From the NCBI RefSeq assembly GCF_900104085.1, contig NZ_FNLD01000001.1, positions 1,780,331 to 1,844,330 on the forward strand: a stretch of DNA of 64,000 nucleotides, given 5' to 3'. The position numbers and the translations under genes are program-made. This document shows, one piece after another, positions 55,982-64,000 of the stretch. Below the pieces are notes generated by a model that was given only the letters and a program-made list of their open reading frames with translations, was not told where the DNA came from and ran no database searches. Numbering within the stretch: the stretch's first letter is position 1; each line of letters starts with the position of its first letter. This DNA is from Pseudoxanthomonas sp. CF125 (GTDB lineage: Bacteria; Pseudomonadota; Gammaproteobacteria; Xanthomonadales; Xanthomonadaceae).

Positions 55982-58474
55982 ATGTCCCGTTTCCGCCGCC
56001 TGCTGCGCTGGGCATTTTTCACCTTTACGGCCCTGTTCCTGCTTGGCGCAATCGGCCTGGGAATCCTCTATTACGTGGTCTCCTCGAAGGTGCCGGACAT
56101 CCAGTCCCTGCGCACGGTCGAACTCCAGGAACCCCTCTACGTCTATGCCAGCGACGGGCGTCTGATCGGGCTTTTCGGCGAGACCCGGCGCTACCCGGTC
56201 AACATCGAAAACGTCCCCAAGCAGGTCCAGGACGCGTTCATAGCCGCGGAAGACTCGAATTTCAGGACCCACAAGGGCATCGACCCGAAGGGCATCTCGC
56301 GCGCCCTGTGGCAGACCGCTACCCTCAAGGAAGGCCGCGTGGCCGGCGGCAGCACCATCACCCAGCAGGTGGCCCGCCAGTTCTTCCTGAGCTCGGAATA
56401 CAGCTACACCCGCAAGCTGGTCGAAATGATGCTTGCGATGAAGATCGAGGGCATGCTGACCAAGCCCCAGATCCTGGAGCTCTATCTCAACAAGAGCTTC
56501 TTCGGCAATCGCGCCTACGGCGTGGCCGCCGCGGCCGAGTACTACTACGGCAAGCCCCTGGACCAGCTGACCCTGGGCGAGACCGCCACCCTGGTCAGCG
56601 CGCTCAAATTCCCCTCCAGCGGCAATCCCATCAGCAACCCCGAGCGCAACCACCAGCGCAGCGTCTATGTCATCGAGCGCATGCTGGAGGACAAATACAT
56701 CACGCCGGCGCAGGCCGCCGAGGCCCAGGCCGAACCGATGCACGCCAAGCCGCATGAGCGCCCGGTCGAGGTCTATGCGCCCTATGTGGCCGAAATGGTG
56801 CGCCAGGAAATGATCGCGCGCTTCGGCGGCGAGGTGCTGACCAAGGGCTACCACGTCACCACCACCATCGACCCGGTCATGCAGATCGCGGCGGACATTG
56901 CGGTACGCGACGGCCTGCGTCTGTACGACCACCGCCATGGCTGGAACGGCGTGGAAAGGCATTTCGAGGTCACCGCCGATGCCGATGCAGCGGCCCTGGC
57001 CTCGCACGTGGCCGGCATCCCCGCCCAGAACGGACTGATTGCCACGGTGGTGGCCAGGACCAACAGCGACGGCGGCATTACCGTCGTCCTGCCCGACGCC
57101 AGCGAAGTCGCCCTGCCCGCCTCGGCCAGCCGCTGGACCGGCAAGAGCCCCGCTTCGCTGTTCAAGCGCGGCGACCTGGCCCGGATCAAGATGGACGCGC
57201 CGAAAGTGACCGCCGCAAAACCGGGCGAAACCGCCCAGCCGGCCGATGCCGCGCCGGTGACCTACCAGATCGACCAGATCCCGCGCGGCCAGGCCGCGCT
57301 GGTATCGCTGGACGCCAGCAACGGCGCAGTGAAGGCGATCATCGGCGGCTACAGCTTCGCCGGCAACAAGTTCAACCGCGCCACTCAGGCGCGGCGGCAG
57401 CCGGGCTCCAGTTTCAAACCGTTCCTGTATGCGGCGGCGTTCGAGCGCGGCTTCAATCCGGCCTCTATCGTCCTGGACGCACCGGTGGTGTTCCGCGACC
57501 GCCGCGGCCACATGTGGAGGCCGCAGAACGACGGCGGCGGCTTCCGCGGACCCATGCGCCTGCGCGAGGCGCTGGTGCAGTCGCGCAATCTGGTGTCGGT
57601 GCGCCTGCTGGACAGTATCGGCGTGGATTTCGCGCGCAAGTACATCAGCCAGTTCGGTTTCAACGAAGCCGAACTGCCACCCAACCTGTCGATGTCGCTG
57701 GGTACCGCTTCGCTCACGCCGCTGTCGATGGCGCGCGGTTATGCGGTGTTCGCCAACGGCGGCTCGCGGGTGACCCCGTGGTTCATCGATGAGATCAAGG
57801 ACCGCGAGGGCAACGTCGTCTTCAAGGAAAAGCCCGCCACCGCTTGCCGCACCTGCGGAGGAGGCGGTGTCGCCGGTGCTCCCGCGCAGCAGGCCAGCAC
57901 CGTAGTGGATGGCTTCGATTTCGGTCCCGCCCAGGACGGCAAGCCGAAAGCACCGGCCGAAACGGCCCCGAAGAAGCCCGTCGCGGCACCCAAGCCCGTA
58001 GACCCCAACCTGGTGGTCGCCCCGCGCGCCATCGACGAACGCACCGCCTATCAGCTGGTTTCGATGATGCGCGATGTCGTCCTGCGCGGCACCGCCACCG
58101 CGGCCAAGGTCCTCAATCGGGAAGATGTGGGCGGCAAGACCGGTTCCACCAATGACCACCGCGATGCGTGGTTCGGCGGCTTCGGCGGCCCCTACTCCAC
58201 CGTAGTGTGGGTGGGCCGCGACGATTTCCGCAGCCTGGGCTACCGTGAATACGGCGGCAAGGCCGCGCTGCCCATCTGGATCGACTTCATGCGCGAGGCG
58301 TTGAAGGACCAGCCGATCGCGCAGAACGATCCGCCGGAGGGCATGGTGCAGGTGACCAGCAACGGTGCGACCGAATGGGTCAAGGCCGAAGACCTGGATC
58401 GCATACAGAGCGAAGAGTTCTTCAACACCGACGACAACGCCGCCGCCGACGAAGCCGCCTTCGACATCTTCTGA
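55982..58474 (+). CDS. mrcA: Penicillin-binding protein 1A (bifunctional transglycosylase/transpeptidase)
   Basis: PBP1A polymerises and cross-links peptidoglycan. The 830-residue product has one N-terminal helix (about 11-33), a GT51 transglycosylase domain with the catalytic Glu90 in [36 protein letters not shown] and [32 protein letters not shown]. An OB-like insert precedes the transpeptidase domain with SSFK (Ser476-Lys479), SRN (534-536) and KTG (719-721). A Pro/Lys-rich insert with a CRTCGGGG motif lies between SRN and KTG. ATG 55982 is used; the frame extends upstream to 55865 without similarity. Divergent from pilM. Confidence 0.96.
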   Translation: MSRFRRLLRWAFFTFTALFLLGAIGLGILYYVVSSKVPDIQSLRTVELQEPLYVYASDGRLIGLFGETRRYPVNIENVPKQVQDAFIAAEDSNFRTHKGIDPKGISRALWQTATLKEGRVAGGSTITQQVARQFFLSSEYSYTRKLVEMMLAMKIEGMLTKPQILELYLNKSFFGNRAYGVAAAAEYYYGKPLDQLTLGETATLVSALKFPSSGNPISNPERNHQRSVYVIERMLEDKYITPAQAAEAQAEPMHAKPHERPVEVYAPYVAEMVRQEMIARFGGEVLTKGYHVTTTIDPVMQIAADIAVRDGLRLYDHRHGWNGVERHFEVTADADAAALASHVAGIPAQNGLIATVVARTNSDGGITVVLPDASEVALPASASRWTGKSPASLFKRGDLARIKMDAPKVTAAKPGETAQPADAAPVTYQIDQIPRGQAALVSLDASNGAVKAIIGGYSFAGNKFNRATQARRQPGSSFKPFLYAAAFERGFNPASIVLDAPVVFRDRRGHMWRPQNDGGGFRGPMRLREALVQSRNLVSVRLLDSIGVDFARKYISQFGFNEAELPPNLSMSLGTASLTPLSMARGYAVFANGGSRVTPWFIDEIKDREGNVVFKEKPATACRTCGGGGVAGAPAQQASTVVDGFDFGPAQDGKPKAPAETAPKKPVAAPKPVDPNLVVAPRAIDERTAYQLVSMMRDVVLRGTATAAKVLNREDVGGKTGSTNDHRDAWFGGFGGPYSTVVWVGRDDFRSLGYREYGGKAALPIWIDFMREALKDQPIAQNDPPEGMVQVTSNGATEWVKAEDLDRIQSEEFFNTDDNAAADEAAFDIF

Positions 58475-58496
58475 TTTCGAACCAATAGCGGCCGGT

Positions 58497-58522
58497 TCAG
58501 GAGCGGGCCAGCCCGCTCCTAC
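58497..58522 (-). repeat. Single GTAG-type hairpin monomer after mrcA
   Basis: Read on the minus strand: GTAGGAGCGGGCTGGCCCGC, continuing TCCT. The 10-bp arms AGGAGCGGGC (58499-58508) and GCCCGCTCCT (58511-58520) have a 2-nt loop. It lies 22 nt past the mrcA stop and could also end that transcript. Confidence 0.7.
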
Positions 58523-58577
58523 AACTTGCCGCATTCATCGGGTACAGTCCACGCAGGTTTCGACGCGGAGACTCACC

Positions 58578-59231
58578 ATGCACCACGCGCGCCAGCATGC
58601 CGAAACCCGCACCCGCGAACGACGCCACCGGTTGGCCCACGAAGCGGCCCGGCTGATGGCCGAAGGCGGTTTCCGCGATTACCACCAGGCCAAGCTGAAA
58701 GCCGCCGAGCGCCTGGGCATTCACGACGACGCCTCGCTACCGCGCAACCGCGAGATTGAGGACGCGCTACGCGAGTACCAGCGTCTGTTCGTCGGCCAAT
58801 CGCAACAGCAAGCGGTGCGCGTGCGCCGCGATGCCGCGTTGCGAGCGCTGGAATTCTTCGCCGGTTTTTCCCCGCGTTTGGTCGGCTCAGTGCTGGACGG
58901 AACCGCAGACGCCAATTCGCCGGTGCATCTGCAGCTGTATACCGACGACGCCGACGCAGTGCCGCGCTTCCTGGAAGAGCACCGCATTCCCGCCGACGCG
59001 CGCGCACGCCATCTGCGGCTGGACCGCGAGCGCAGCGACGATTTCCCGGTGTGGGTGTTCAGCGCAGAGGAACTGACCTTCGATGTGACCGTGCTTCCGC
59101 ACGATGCCCTGCGGCAGGCGCCGCTGTCGGGCGTGGACGAACGGCCGATGAAACGGGCTTCGTTGGCGCAGCTGCGGCAGTTGCTGGCCGATGAGGAGAT
59201 TGTGGGATATGAACTGAACGCATCTCGTTAA
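58578..59231 (+). CDS. Conserved hypothetical protein, possibly nucleotidyltransferase-like
   Basis: The 217-residue soluble protein has a helical, Arg-rich N-terminus (RTRERRHRLAHEAARLMAEGGFRDYHQAKLKAAERLGI), and a middle segment FSPRLVGSVLDGTADANSPVHLQLYTDDADAVPRFLEEHRIP that weakly recalls the G-S...S-x-D core of nucleotidyltransferase folds. The C-terminus (MKRASLAQLRQLLADEE) is helical. I do not recognise a characterised family. It follows mrcA on the same strand and is the last gene with normal core composition before the VirD4 region. Confidence 0.7.
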   Translation: MHHARQHAETRTRERRHRLAHEAARLMAEGGFRDYHQAKLKAAERLGIHDDASLPRNREIEDALREYQRLFVGQSQQQAVRVRRDAALRALEFFAGFSPRLVGSVLDGTADANSPVHLQLYTDDADAVPRFLEEHRIPADARARHLRLDRERSDDFPVWVFSAEELTFDVTVLPHDALRQAPLSGVDERPMKRASLAQLRQLLADEEIVGYELNASR

Positions 59232-59536
59232 TGGCGTTCTTTTTCCAGGATCGGCCCGCTTGCGTTTGCATGCGGAAGTAGCAGTAATTTTTGTTTAGTC
59301 GATGGAACTTATTGATTGACGGTGTGCGCTACCCGATCACCGCGGCCTACCTTGAGCCAGGGCCATTAAGAATTGTCCGATTGACTTGAACGCAAGTGTG
59401 CAACTTTGCACCTTTGAAATTTTTTGATATTGATCGCCTTTCCTTCTCCAATACACACTGACTGTCGTGCCCAACCAGACCTGCGATAGGGCGCTCTAGG
59501 TGTGAGTCTGTAGTTGTTGCCAAGGAGGCGATGGAA
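59232..59536. promoter_or_regulatory. AT-richer spacer upstream of virD4, with a GTGCAA-CT-TTGCAC palindrome
   Basis: No gene is seen in this 300-bp stretch. GC content drops sharply compared with the upstream core genes. A perfect inverted repeat GTGCAACTTTGCAC (59398-59411) lies 126 bp before the virD4 start, followed by an A/T-rich run (GAAATTTTTTGATATTGATC). The palindrome may be an operator for the secretion locus; no promoter can be fixed with confidence. Confidence 0.45.
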
Positions 59537-61210
59537 GTGAGCAAGTCGAAATGGACCTTCGTTCTGGCAATTGGATTGCTGGCATTGTTGGCTGGCCTGT
59601 ACCTGTCGGGTTACCTCACCCTGCTGTTGCTGAAGCAGCATATCCCTCTGAAGTGGCATACCTATTGGGGCTATTACAAGACGCTGGATGTCCCGCAATG
59701 GGCACCCTATGCCAAGAAGATCAAGCTTGGCGGCGCCATCGGCTTTGGTGCACCTCTAGCCGGGTACGTCGCGCTCCTGGTATTTATCCTCAAGCCCAAG
59801 GCCAAGTCTCTGCACGGTGAGGCTCGGTTCGCCCACAGTGGCGATCTGGTCAGGAAGGACATGTTCAAGCCCTCGCCCACGGGCATCGTCGTGGGCAGGT
59901 TCGACGGCAAGCTGGTGCGGCTACCGGGACAACAGTTCGTAATCCTGGCCGCGCCCACCCGCTCGGGCAAGGGCGTGGGTGTCGTGATCCCCAACCTACT
60001 GGACTACCAGGAATCGATGGTGGTTCTGGACATCAAACAGGAGAACTTCGACCTGACCAGCGGATGGCGCAAGTCCCAAGGCCACGAAGTCTACTTGTTC
60101 AACCCTTTCGCCGAAGACCGCCGTACCCATCGCTGGAACCCGCTCAGCTATATCTCGCCGGACCCGGCTTTCCGCATTTCCGACATCCAGGCTGTCGCAG
60201 CGATGTTGTACCCGGATGGTTCGGACACCCAGAAATTCTGGATCAGCCAGGCGCGCAACACGTTTACGGCATTCACGCTGTATCTGTTCGAACGCTTCGA
60301 TGACCAGCGAGCGCGCAAGGTGCCTCGGAAGCGCTTGCAGTTCCCCACGCTGGGGCATATCTATCGGCTCTCCTCAGGAGACGGCACCGACCTGAAGAAG
60401 TATCTGCAGGGCCTGTCGCAGGAACCCTACCTTAGCGGCCACGCCAAGACGGCCTTCGCCAATATACTCTCGCAGGCCGAAGAGACGTTCTCGTCCATCC
60501 TCGGTACCTTCAAGGAACCCCTGAACGCCTTTATCAACCCGATACTGGATGCGGCCACCAGCGTCAACGACTTCTTGCTCACCGACGTGCGCAAGAAGAA
60601 GATGACCATCTACATCGGCATCCAGCCTAACAAGCTGGCCGAGAGCCGGCTGATCGTCAATCTATTCTTCAGTCAGCTGATCAACCTGAACACCAAAGAG
60701 CTCCCGCAGAACAATCCAGCATTGAAGCACCAGTGCCTCTTGCTGATGGACGAGTTCACCGCCATCGGCAAGGTGGAAATCATCGCCAGTGCGGTGAGCT
60801 ACATGGCTGGCTACAACATCCGTCTGTTGCCTATCATCCAGAGCATGTCGCAACTGGACGCCACCTACGGCAAGGATGTTTCGCGCACTCTCATTACCAA
60901 TCACGCCTTGCAGATCGTCTATGCCCCTCGCGAGCAACAGGACGCGAATGACTATTCGGAGATGCTGGGCTACACCACGGTAGGCAAACAGAACATCACC
61001 CGAGGACGGGACTTTTCCCGCAGCGAGTCTCAGGAGCGCCGGGCGTTGATGTTGCCGCAGGAGCTCAAGGCGATGGGCTTCGACAAGGAGGTATTTCTGT
61101 ACGAAGGCATTCCACATCCGGTGATGTGCGAGAAGATCAAGTATTACCAGGACAAGTATTTCACGCAGCGGCTGTTGCCGAAGATAGAAATTCCTCAGCT
61201 AAAACTATGA
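59537..61210 (+). CDS. virD4: Type IV secretion system coupling protein VirD4
   Basis: VirD4 is the inner-membrane hexameric ATPase that recruits substrates to a type IV secretion system. The 557-residue product has two N-terminal helices (about 7-30 and 64-86), Walker A APTRSGKGVGVVIPNLL (near 139-155), and Walker B CLLLMDEFTAIGK (near 400-412), with SWRKSQGHEV-type and FWISQARNTFTAFTLYLFE segments in between as in TraG/VirD4. Start: GGAGG (59524-59528) is 8 nt from GTG 59537 but only 2 nt from ATG 59531, so GTG is favoured. No relaxase or conjugation gene is in view. Two genes that look like an immunity protein and an effector follow at once, as in antibacterial Xanthomonadales T4SS loci. 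Confidence 0.93.
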   Translation: MSKSKWTFVLAIGLLALLAGLYLSGYLTLLLLKQHIPLKWHTYWGYYKTLDVPQWAPYAKKIKLGGAIGFGAPLAGYVALLVFILKPKAKSLHGEARFAHSGDLVRKDMFKPSPTGIVVGRFDGKLVRLPGQQFVILAAPTRSGKGVGVVIPNLLDYQESMVVLDIKQENFDLTSGWRKSQGHEVYLFNPFAEDRRTHRWNPLSYISPDPAFRISDIQAVAAMLYPDGSDTQKFWISQARNTFTAFTLYLFERFDDQRARKVPRKRLQFPTLGHIYRLSSGDGTDLKKYLQGLSQEPYLSGHAKTAFANILSQAEETFSSILGTFKEPLNAFINPILDAATSVNDFLLTDVRKKKMTIYIGIQPNKLAESRLIVNLFFSQLINLNTKELPQNNPALKHQCLLLMDEFTAIGKVEIIASAVSYMAGYNIRLLPIIQSMSQLDATYGKDVSRTLITNHALQIVYAPREQQDANDYSEMLGYTTVGKQNITRGRDFSRSESQERRALMLPQELKAMGFDKEVFLYEGIPHPVMCEKIKYYQDKYFTQRLLPKIEIPQLKL

Positions 61211-61220
61211 GCCGACAGAT

Positions 61221-62438
61221 ATGAATGCTCCATCATGGCTAAAGACCATCGCTTTCTACCATATCGCAGCTCTAGCGTCTGTCCCGTCTGCCGCTCAAGA
61301 TACCAAAACACCTGCATATGTAGATGTACGAGCAGCAACAGCCGAAGCAAAACAGAAAACAGATTCAGCCAACTCGCTACAAGAGGGCGAGTATGTCACC
61401 GCTAAGGGCTGGGGGCAGCTCATCATTTCCCAGCAAGTTGGGAAGTCGACTTCATTTAACATCCAGTCTGTCACAGGCGAGAATGTCTGCGATCTCAGTG
61501 GAAAAGTTTTCAATGAAAACGGCATCGCGGTTGATTATCGCGGAAATACCTCCTGTGTCGTGAAGTTTGCAGAATCTGATGGTGCCATTGCAGTGTCCAC
61601 GAATACTCCAGAGGAATGCAGGCATTTTTGCGGCGTGAATGGCGGGTTTGAAGGTCTATACCTGAAGGCCAAAGAAGGATGCCGCTCCGGGCAAATTGAA
61701 TTCACGAGGATCGAGTTCAAGCAACTTTACGATCAGAAGCAATACAAGACGGCACTGTCTAAGCTGTCCCCCATCTTGGAAGATTGTTTATCCGTACTTG
61801 AATGGCAAGAAGAAGGAGGAATCCGAAACGACATCGCAATTACACAGCATAAATTGGGACTCAACTCTTCCTGCTTGAGAACACTTGAGTCCTACATCGT
61901 TGATGCTAGGAAGGATGATAATGAGGTTGTAGAGAATTGGCCGCCACCGTCGGTGGCGAATCAGTACCTAGCCATTATCAAAGCCGCAAGAACAAATATT
62001 CATCTATGCAACAGCGGCTTGCAACGGACATCCGCGTCCGTTTCCGATCATCCGATTCAGAAGTTGAAGACAGATTTCAGTGGCGAATGGTCCGTGAAAT
62101 GGTGCGACAAGACTGCGCCTGAAGCAGAGTGTGGTGGGTTTTCAGCTGATCTGATCCAAGAAGGCGACAGAGTGAATGGTGAATCCTCTGGAGCGCGCGT
62201 TCGTTTAGCGCAAGTTGATGAAGGCGGCGTAATACATGGCATCGCAATTGGAGATACGGCAATACTCACAATAGAAAGTCTGCGCAGCGGAGCGATCTAT
62301 CTCGTACAGGCCTCCATTCATGGCAACTGCATGCGCTGGAAGATTCGCGATACTGTTCGGCCCGCAGATGGTGATATCGATATCGTCGCGCTTGACGATG
62401 TATTAACTAGAGATTCTGCTGCGCAAGTATGCCGCTAA
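61221..62438 (+). CDS. Exported multidomain protein, candidate immunity protein for the adjacent lysozyme effector
   Basis: The 405-residue product has a signal peptide (to about residue 25, LASVPSAA|QDT; no lipobox). Residues about 50-160 hold six cysteines in a pattern C-DLSG...SCVVKF...EECRHFCG...GFEGLYLK...GC, like small cysteine-bonded beta domains seen in exported Xanthomonadaceae proteins. Residues 165-265 are helical and TPR-like (FKQLYDQKQYKTALSKLSPILEDC). Residues 285-405 form a beta domain (FSGEWSVKWCDKTAPEAECGGFSADLIQEGDRVNG). GC content is far below the core genes. Position 10 nt after virD4 and 42 nt before a lysozyme-like effector gene suggests a periplasmic inhibitor (X-Tfi); this is inference, with no sequence match I can name. 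Confidence 0.7.
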   Translation: MNAPSWLKTIAFYHIAALASVPSAAQDTKTPAYVDVRAATAEAKQKTDSANSLQEGEYVTAKGWGQLIISQQVGKSTSFNIQSVTGENVCDLSGKVFNENGIAVDYRGNTSCVVKFAESDGAIAVSTNTPEECRHFCGVNGGFEGLYLKAKEGCRSGQIEFTRIEFKQLYDQKQYKTALSKLSPILEDCLSVLEWQEEGGIRNDIAITQHKLGLNSSCLRTLESYIVDARKDDNEVVENWPPPSVANQYLAIIKAARTNIHLCNSGLQRTSASVSDHPIQKLKTDFSGEWSVKWCDKTAPEAECGGFSADLIQEGDRVNGESSGARVRLAQVDEGGVIHGIAIGDTAILTIESLRSGAIYLVQASIHGNCMRWKIRDTVRPADGDIDIVALDDVLTRDSAAQVCR

Positions 62439-62480
62439 CCAAGTGGCCGCTAAGGACGGATTTAAAAAGGAGAAATCAGC

Positions 62481-64000
62481 ATGGACTATAGGGAGCTCGA
62501 TCAAGCTGAATATGAGCGCAAATTGCGCACAACCATCATCGGTACCGAAGGGCTCCATGCTCATGCCCAGGACGTGGGCGATGGCCGAGCGACGATCGGA
62601 TGGGGCTACACCTTCAATCGCGACAACAACGTCGAAATATGGCGCAACTCTGGCATCAATCTTACACAACAAGAATGGCAATCATTGGCAGCTATCGATG
62701 ATGCCGGGGCTGCAGACCGTACTCGTCTCGGACTGGCGTTTCCAAGAGTTCTGAACGAGGCCGAGTCCAGCCAATTGCTACGAGCATCTTTCCGCGAATA
62801 CGAGGCGCCTGCGATTCGTCTCAACATGCCTCTTTCTGATGAACGAGTCGCAGTAGTATCGCTTACTTATAATCGTGGTGTTGGCATGCTGAACGGCATA
62901 CCCGTTCAAAATGTACCTGAACATCCTGTGATAGATGCAATCCGGGACGGCAATCGAGCCGAGGCCTGGTTTCAGATGCGTTATAACTGCTGGGGAAGCG
63001 ACAGCCTGCAACATCAATACCCAGATGCAGCATCTAACGAGGGTGGGTTACGTAAGCGGCGATTCGCCGAAGCACAAACCTTTGGTCTCTACGATGACCC
63101 CAGTAACATCACGTCCGAAGAGGCACGTGATGTGTATCGAATGTATCAACTCCATCGCGATGAAATTGATCGCGTAGAGCGCAATTTCGGCACCACTATC
63201 GAGGGCGATGTCGCCCGTCGTAATCGTATCGCAGAAGCGAATCGCGACTATCCGGGTTTAGTTGGTGAATATGGCCGCGTGCAAACAATTGCTGAGGCGC
63301 TCGCCCCGGCTCGCACTACGCTGCTCCAAGAGTTACGACAACAGCATCCTGACCTTGCCGACCGATTGACCGATGCCAATTTCGGTGCAGGCCGCATCTA
63401 CCTCGATCAAGGGCGTGACCGTCAAGATACTGCCACAGTAGATCGAGACCATCCTGGCAACACTAGAACGCAGAATGCAGTGCGGCGCGAACAGCGTAAC
63501 ACTACCATTCAAGACGTTGACCCCGATCACGTCGCTACGCTCGATGCTACGCGGACGCAGAGTGATGTGGAAATAGACAGCAACGACTTGTTGATCGGCA
63601 TGGGAGGCAATGACACTCTCAAGGGTGGGCGCGGCAATGATGTTCTTATCGGCGGGCAAGGTAGCGACCAGCTCCAAGGAGGACAAGGGCACGATACCTA
63701 CGTCGTGAGCAATGGCGACGTTATTCAGGATAGTGACCGGCAGGGTGAAGTGCGATGGGGCGGTCGCCAGCTTACGGGCGGCACCGGTGAGCAGTCCGAT
63801 CCCGAGAACGCATATCGTAGTGTGGACGGTCGTTACACTTATGAACTGGTGAATGGCGACCTGACCATTACGGACAGTACCGCAACAGATCAGACACTGC
63901 GCGAAAAGATCGTTGTAAAGAATTTTGAGAACGGTACCCTTGGGGTCAACCTATCCGGACCCAGCCAAGCGGACCGTACTGCCCGTGATCCACGTGATCC
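62481..64000 (+). CDS. Lysozyme-like (GH24-type) RTX protein, candidate T4SS antibacterial effector, 3' partial
   Basis: The frame is open from ATG 62481 (AAGGAG 8 nt upstream) to the right edge, 506 codons, with no stop. Residues about 15-210 look like a phage-lysozyme/GH24 domain: [20 protein letters not shown] followed by ATIGWGYT gives the E-x8-D...TIGxG-x-T arrangement (Glu23, Asp31, Thr44), then [16 protein letters not shown] and [14 protein letters not shown]. Residues 210-360 are charged and helical. Residues 370-410 are RTX calcium-binding repeats ([27 protein letters not shown]). No signal peptide is present, as expected for a VirD4-dependent substrate. A C-terminal XVIPCD recognition domain would lie beyond the window. 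Confidence 0.85.
   Translation, partial: MDYRELDQAEYERKLRTTIIGTEGLHAHAQDVGDGRATIGWGYTFNRDNNVEIWRNSGINLTQQEWQSLAAIDDAGAADRTRLGLAFPRVLNEAESSQLLRASFREYEAPAIRLNMPLSDERVAVVSLTYNRGVGMLNGIPVQNVPEHPVIDAIRDGNRAEAWFQMRYNCWGSDSLQHQYPDAASNEGGLRKRRFAEAQTFGLYDDPSNITSEEARDVYRMYQLHRDEIDRVERNFGTTIEGDVARRNRIAEANRDYPGLVGEYGRVQTIAEALAPARTTLLQELRQQHPDLADRLTDANFGAGRIYLDQGRDRQDTATVDRDHPGNTRTQNAVRREQRNTTIQDVDPDHVATLDATRTQSDVEIDSNDLLIGMGGNDTLKGGRGNDVLIGGQGSDQLQGGQGHDTYVVSNGDVIQDSDRQGEVRWGGRQLTGGTGEQSDPENAYRSVDGRYTYELVNGDLTITDSTATDQTLREKIVVKNFENGTLGVNLSGPSQADRTARDPRD

Noticed and set aside
55925-58534. Long open frame on the minus strand opposite the PBP1A gene (869 codons)
   Set aside because: It is a shadow of mrcA in high-GC DNA: low-complexity composition rich in Gly, Ala, His and Arg, no domain, and the plus strand has all PBP1A motifs.
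62443-63692. Short frames on both strands across 62.4-63.7 kb
   Set aside because: They all overlap the open effector frame from 62481, which has a ribosome site, a readable lysozyme domain and RTX repeats.

Overview
The window is high-GC chromosomal DNA from a gammaproteobacterium, almost certainly a member of the Xanthomonadaceae/Lysobacteraceae (Xanthomonas, Stenotrophomonas, Lysobacter and Pseudoxanthomonas are all compatible). The pointers are the cys/siroheme cluster, a class I FBP aldolase next to pyk, pgk and gap, a pilMNOPQ operon divergent from a PBP1A gene, many GTAG-type palindromic repeats between genes, and a VirD4 coupling-protein gene followed by what looks like an effector/immunity pair. 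The genus cannot be fixed from the sequence alone.

Layout. 0-3.5 kb: assimilatory sulfate reduction (cysJ, 5' end missing, then cysI and cysH). 3.9-6.7 kb: an MFS transporter and an exported acetamidase/formamidase-family protein. 6.8-11.2 kb: an accessory stretch with a DUF1272 gene, three unrecognised small or membrane genes of lower GC, and an exported PDZ protein with three copies of an unnamed cysteine-containing module; this PDZ gene lies between the real cysB 3' end and a decayed copy of it. 11.2-14.8 kb: cysB, cysG and cysK, which complete the sulfur theme (regulator, siroheme for CysI, cysteine synthase). 14.9-15.9 kb: an L7/L12-C-domain-like membrane protein and a YaeR-type VOC protein.

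16.2-25.9 kb: lower glycolysis on the minus strand (fba, pyk, pgk, gap), with a DUF2339/DUF3999 membrane pair inside it. 26-31.1 kb: OmpW-like porin behind a perfect FNR/ANR-type box, S1/P1 nuclease, persulfide-dioxygenase-like MBL protein, and a molybdate uptake operon (modABC plus a molybdopterin-binding-fold protein). 31.2-33.8 kb: a BlaI repressor and an M56 peptidase fused to a TonB C-terminal domain, behind two BlaI-type boxes. 33.8-43.6 kb: acetyl-CoA hydrolase/transferase, an MprF/AcvB(VirJ) pair for aminoacyl-phosphatidylglycerol turnover, transketolase and a DAACS symporter.

43.7-50.6 kb: a MoxR-DUF58-DUF4381-BatA-BatB/C-BatD operon. 50.7-55.8 kb: the type IV pilus operon pilMNOPQ with a strong intrinsic terminator. 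56-59.2 kb: PBP1A and a conserved hypothetical. From 59.5 kb the composition changes: virD4 of a type IV secretion system, a low-GC exported protein (candidate immunity protein), and a gene running off the right edge that encodes a GH24-like lysozyme domain followed by RTX calcium-binding repeats. This end looks like the edge of an antibacterial X-T4SS locus with a lysozyme effector/immunity pair, and it is the most interesting part of the window.

No rRNA, tRNA, CRISPR array, transposase or prophage was recognised.
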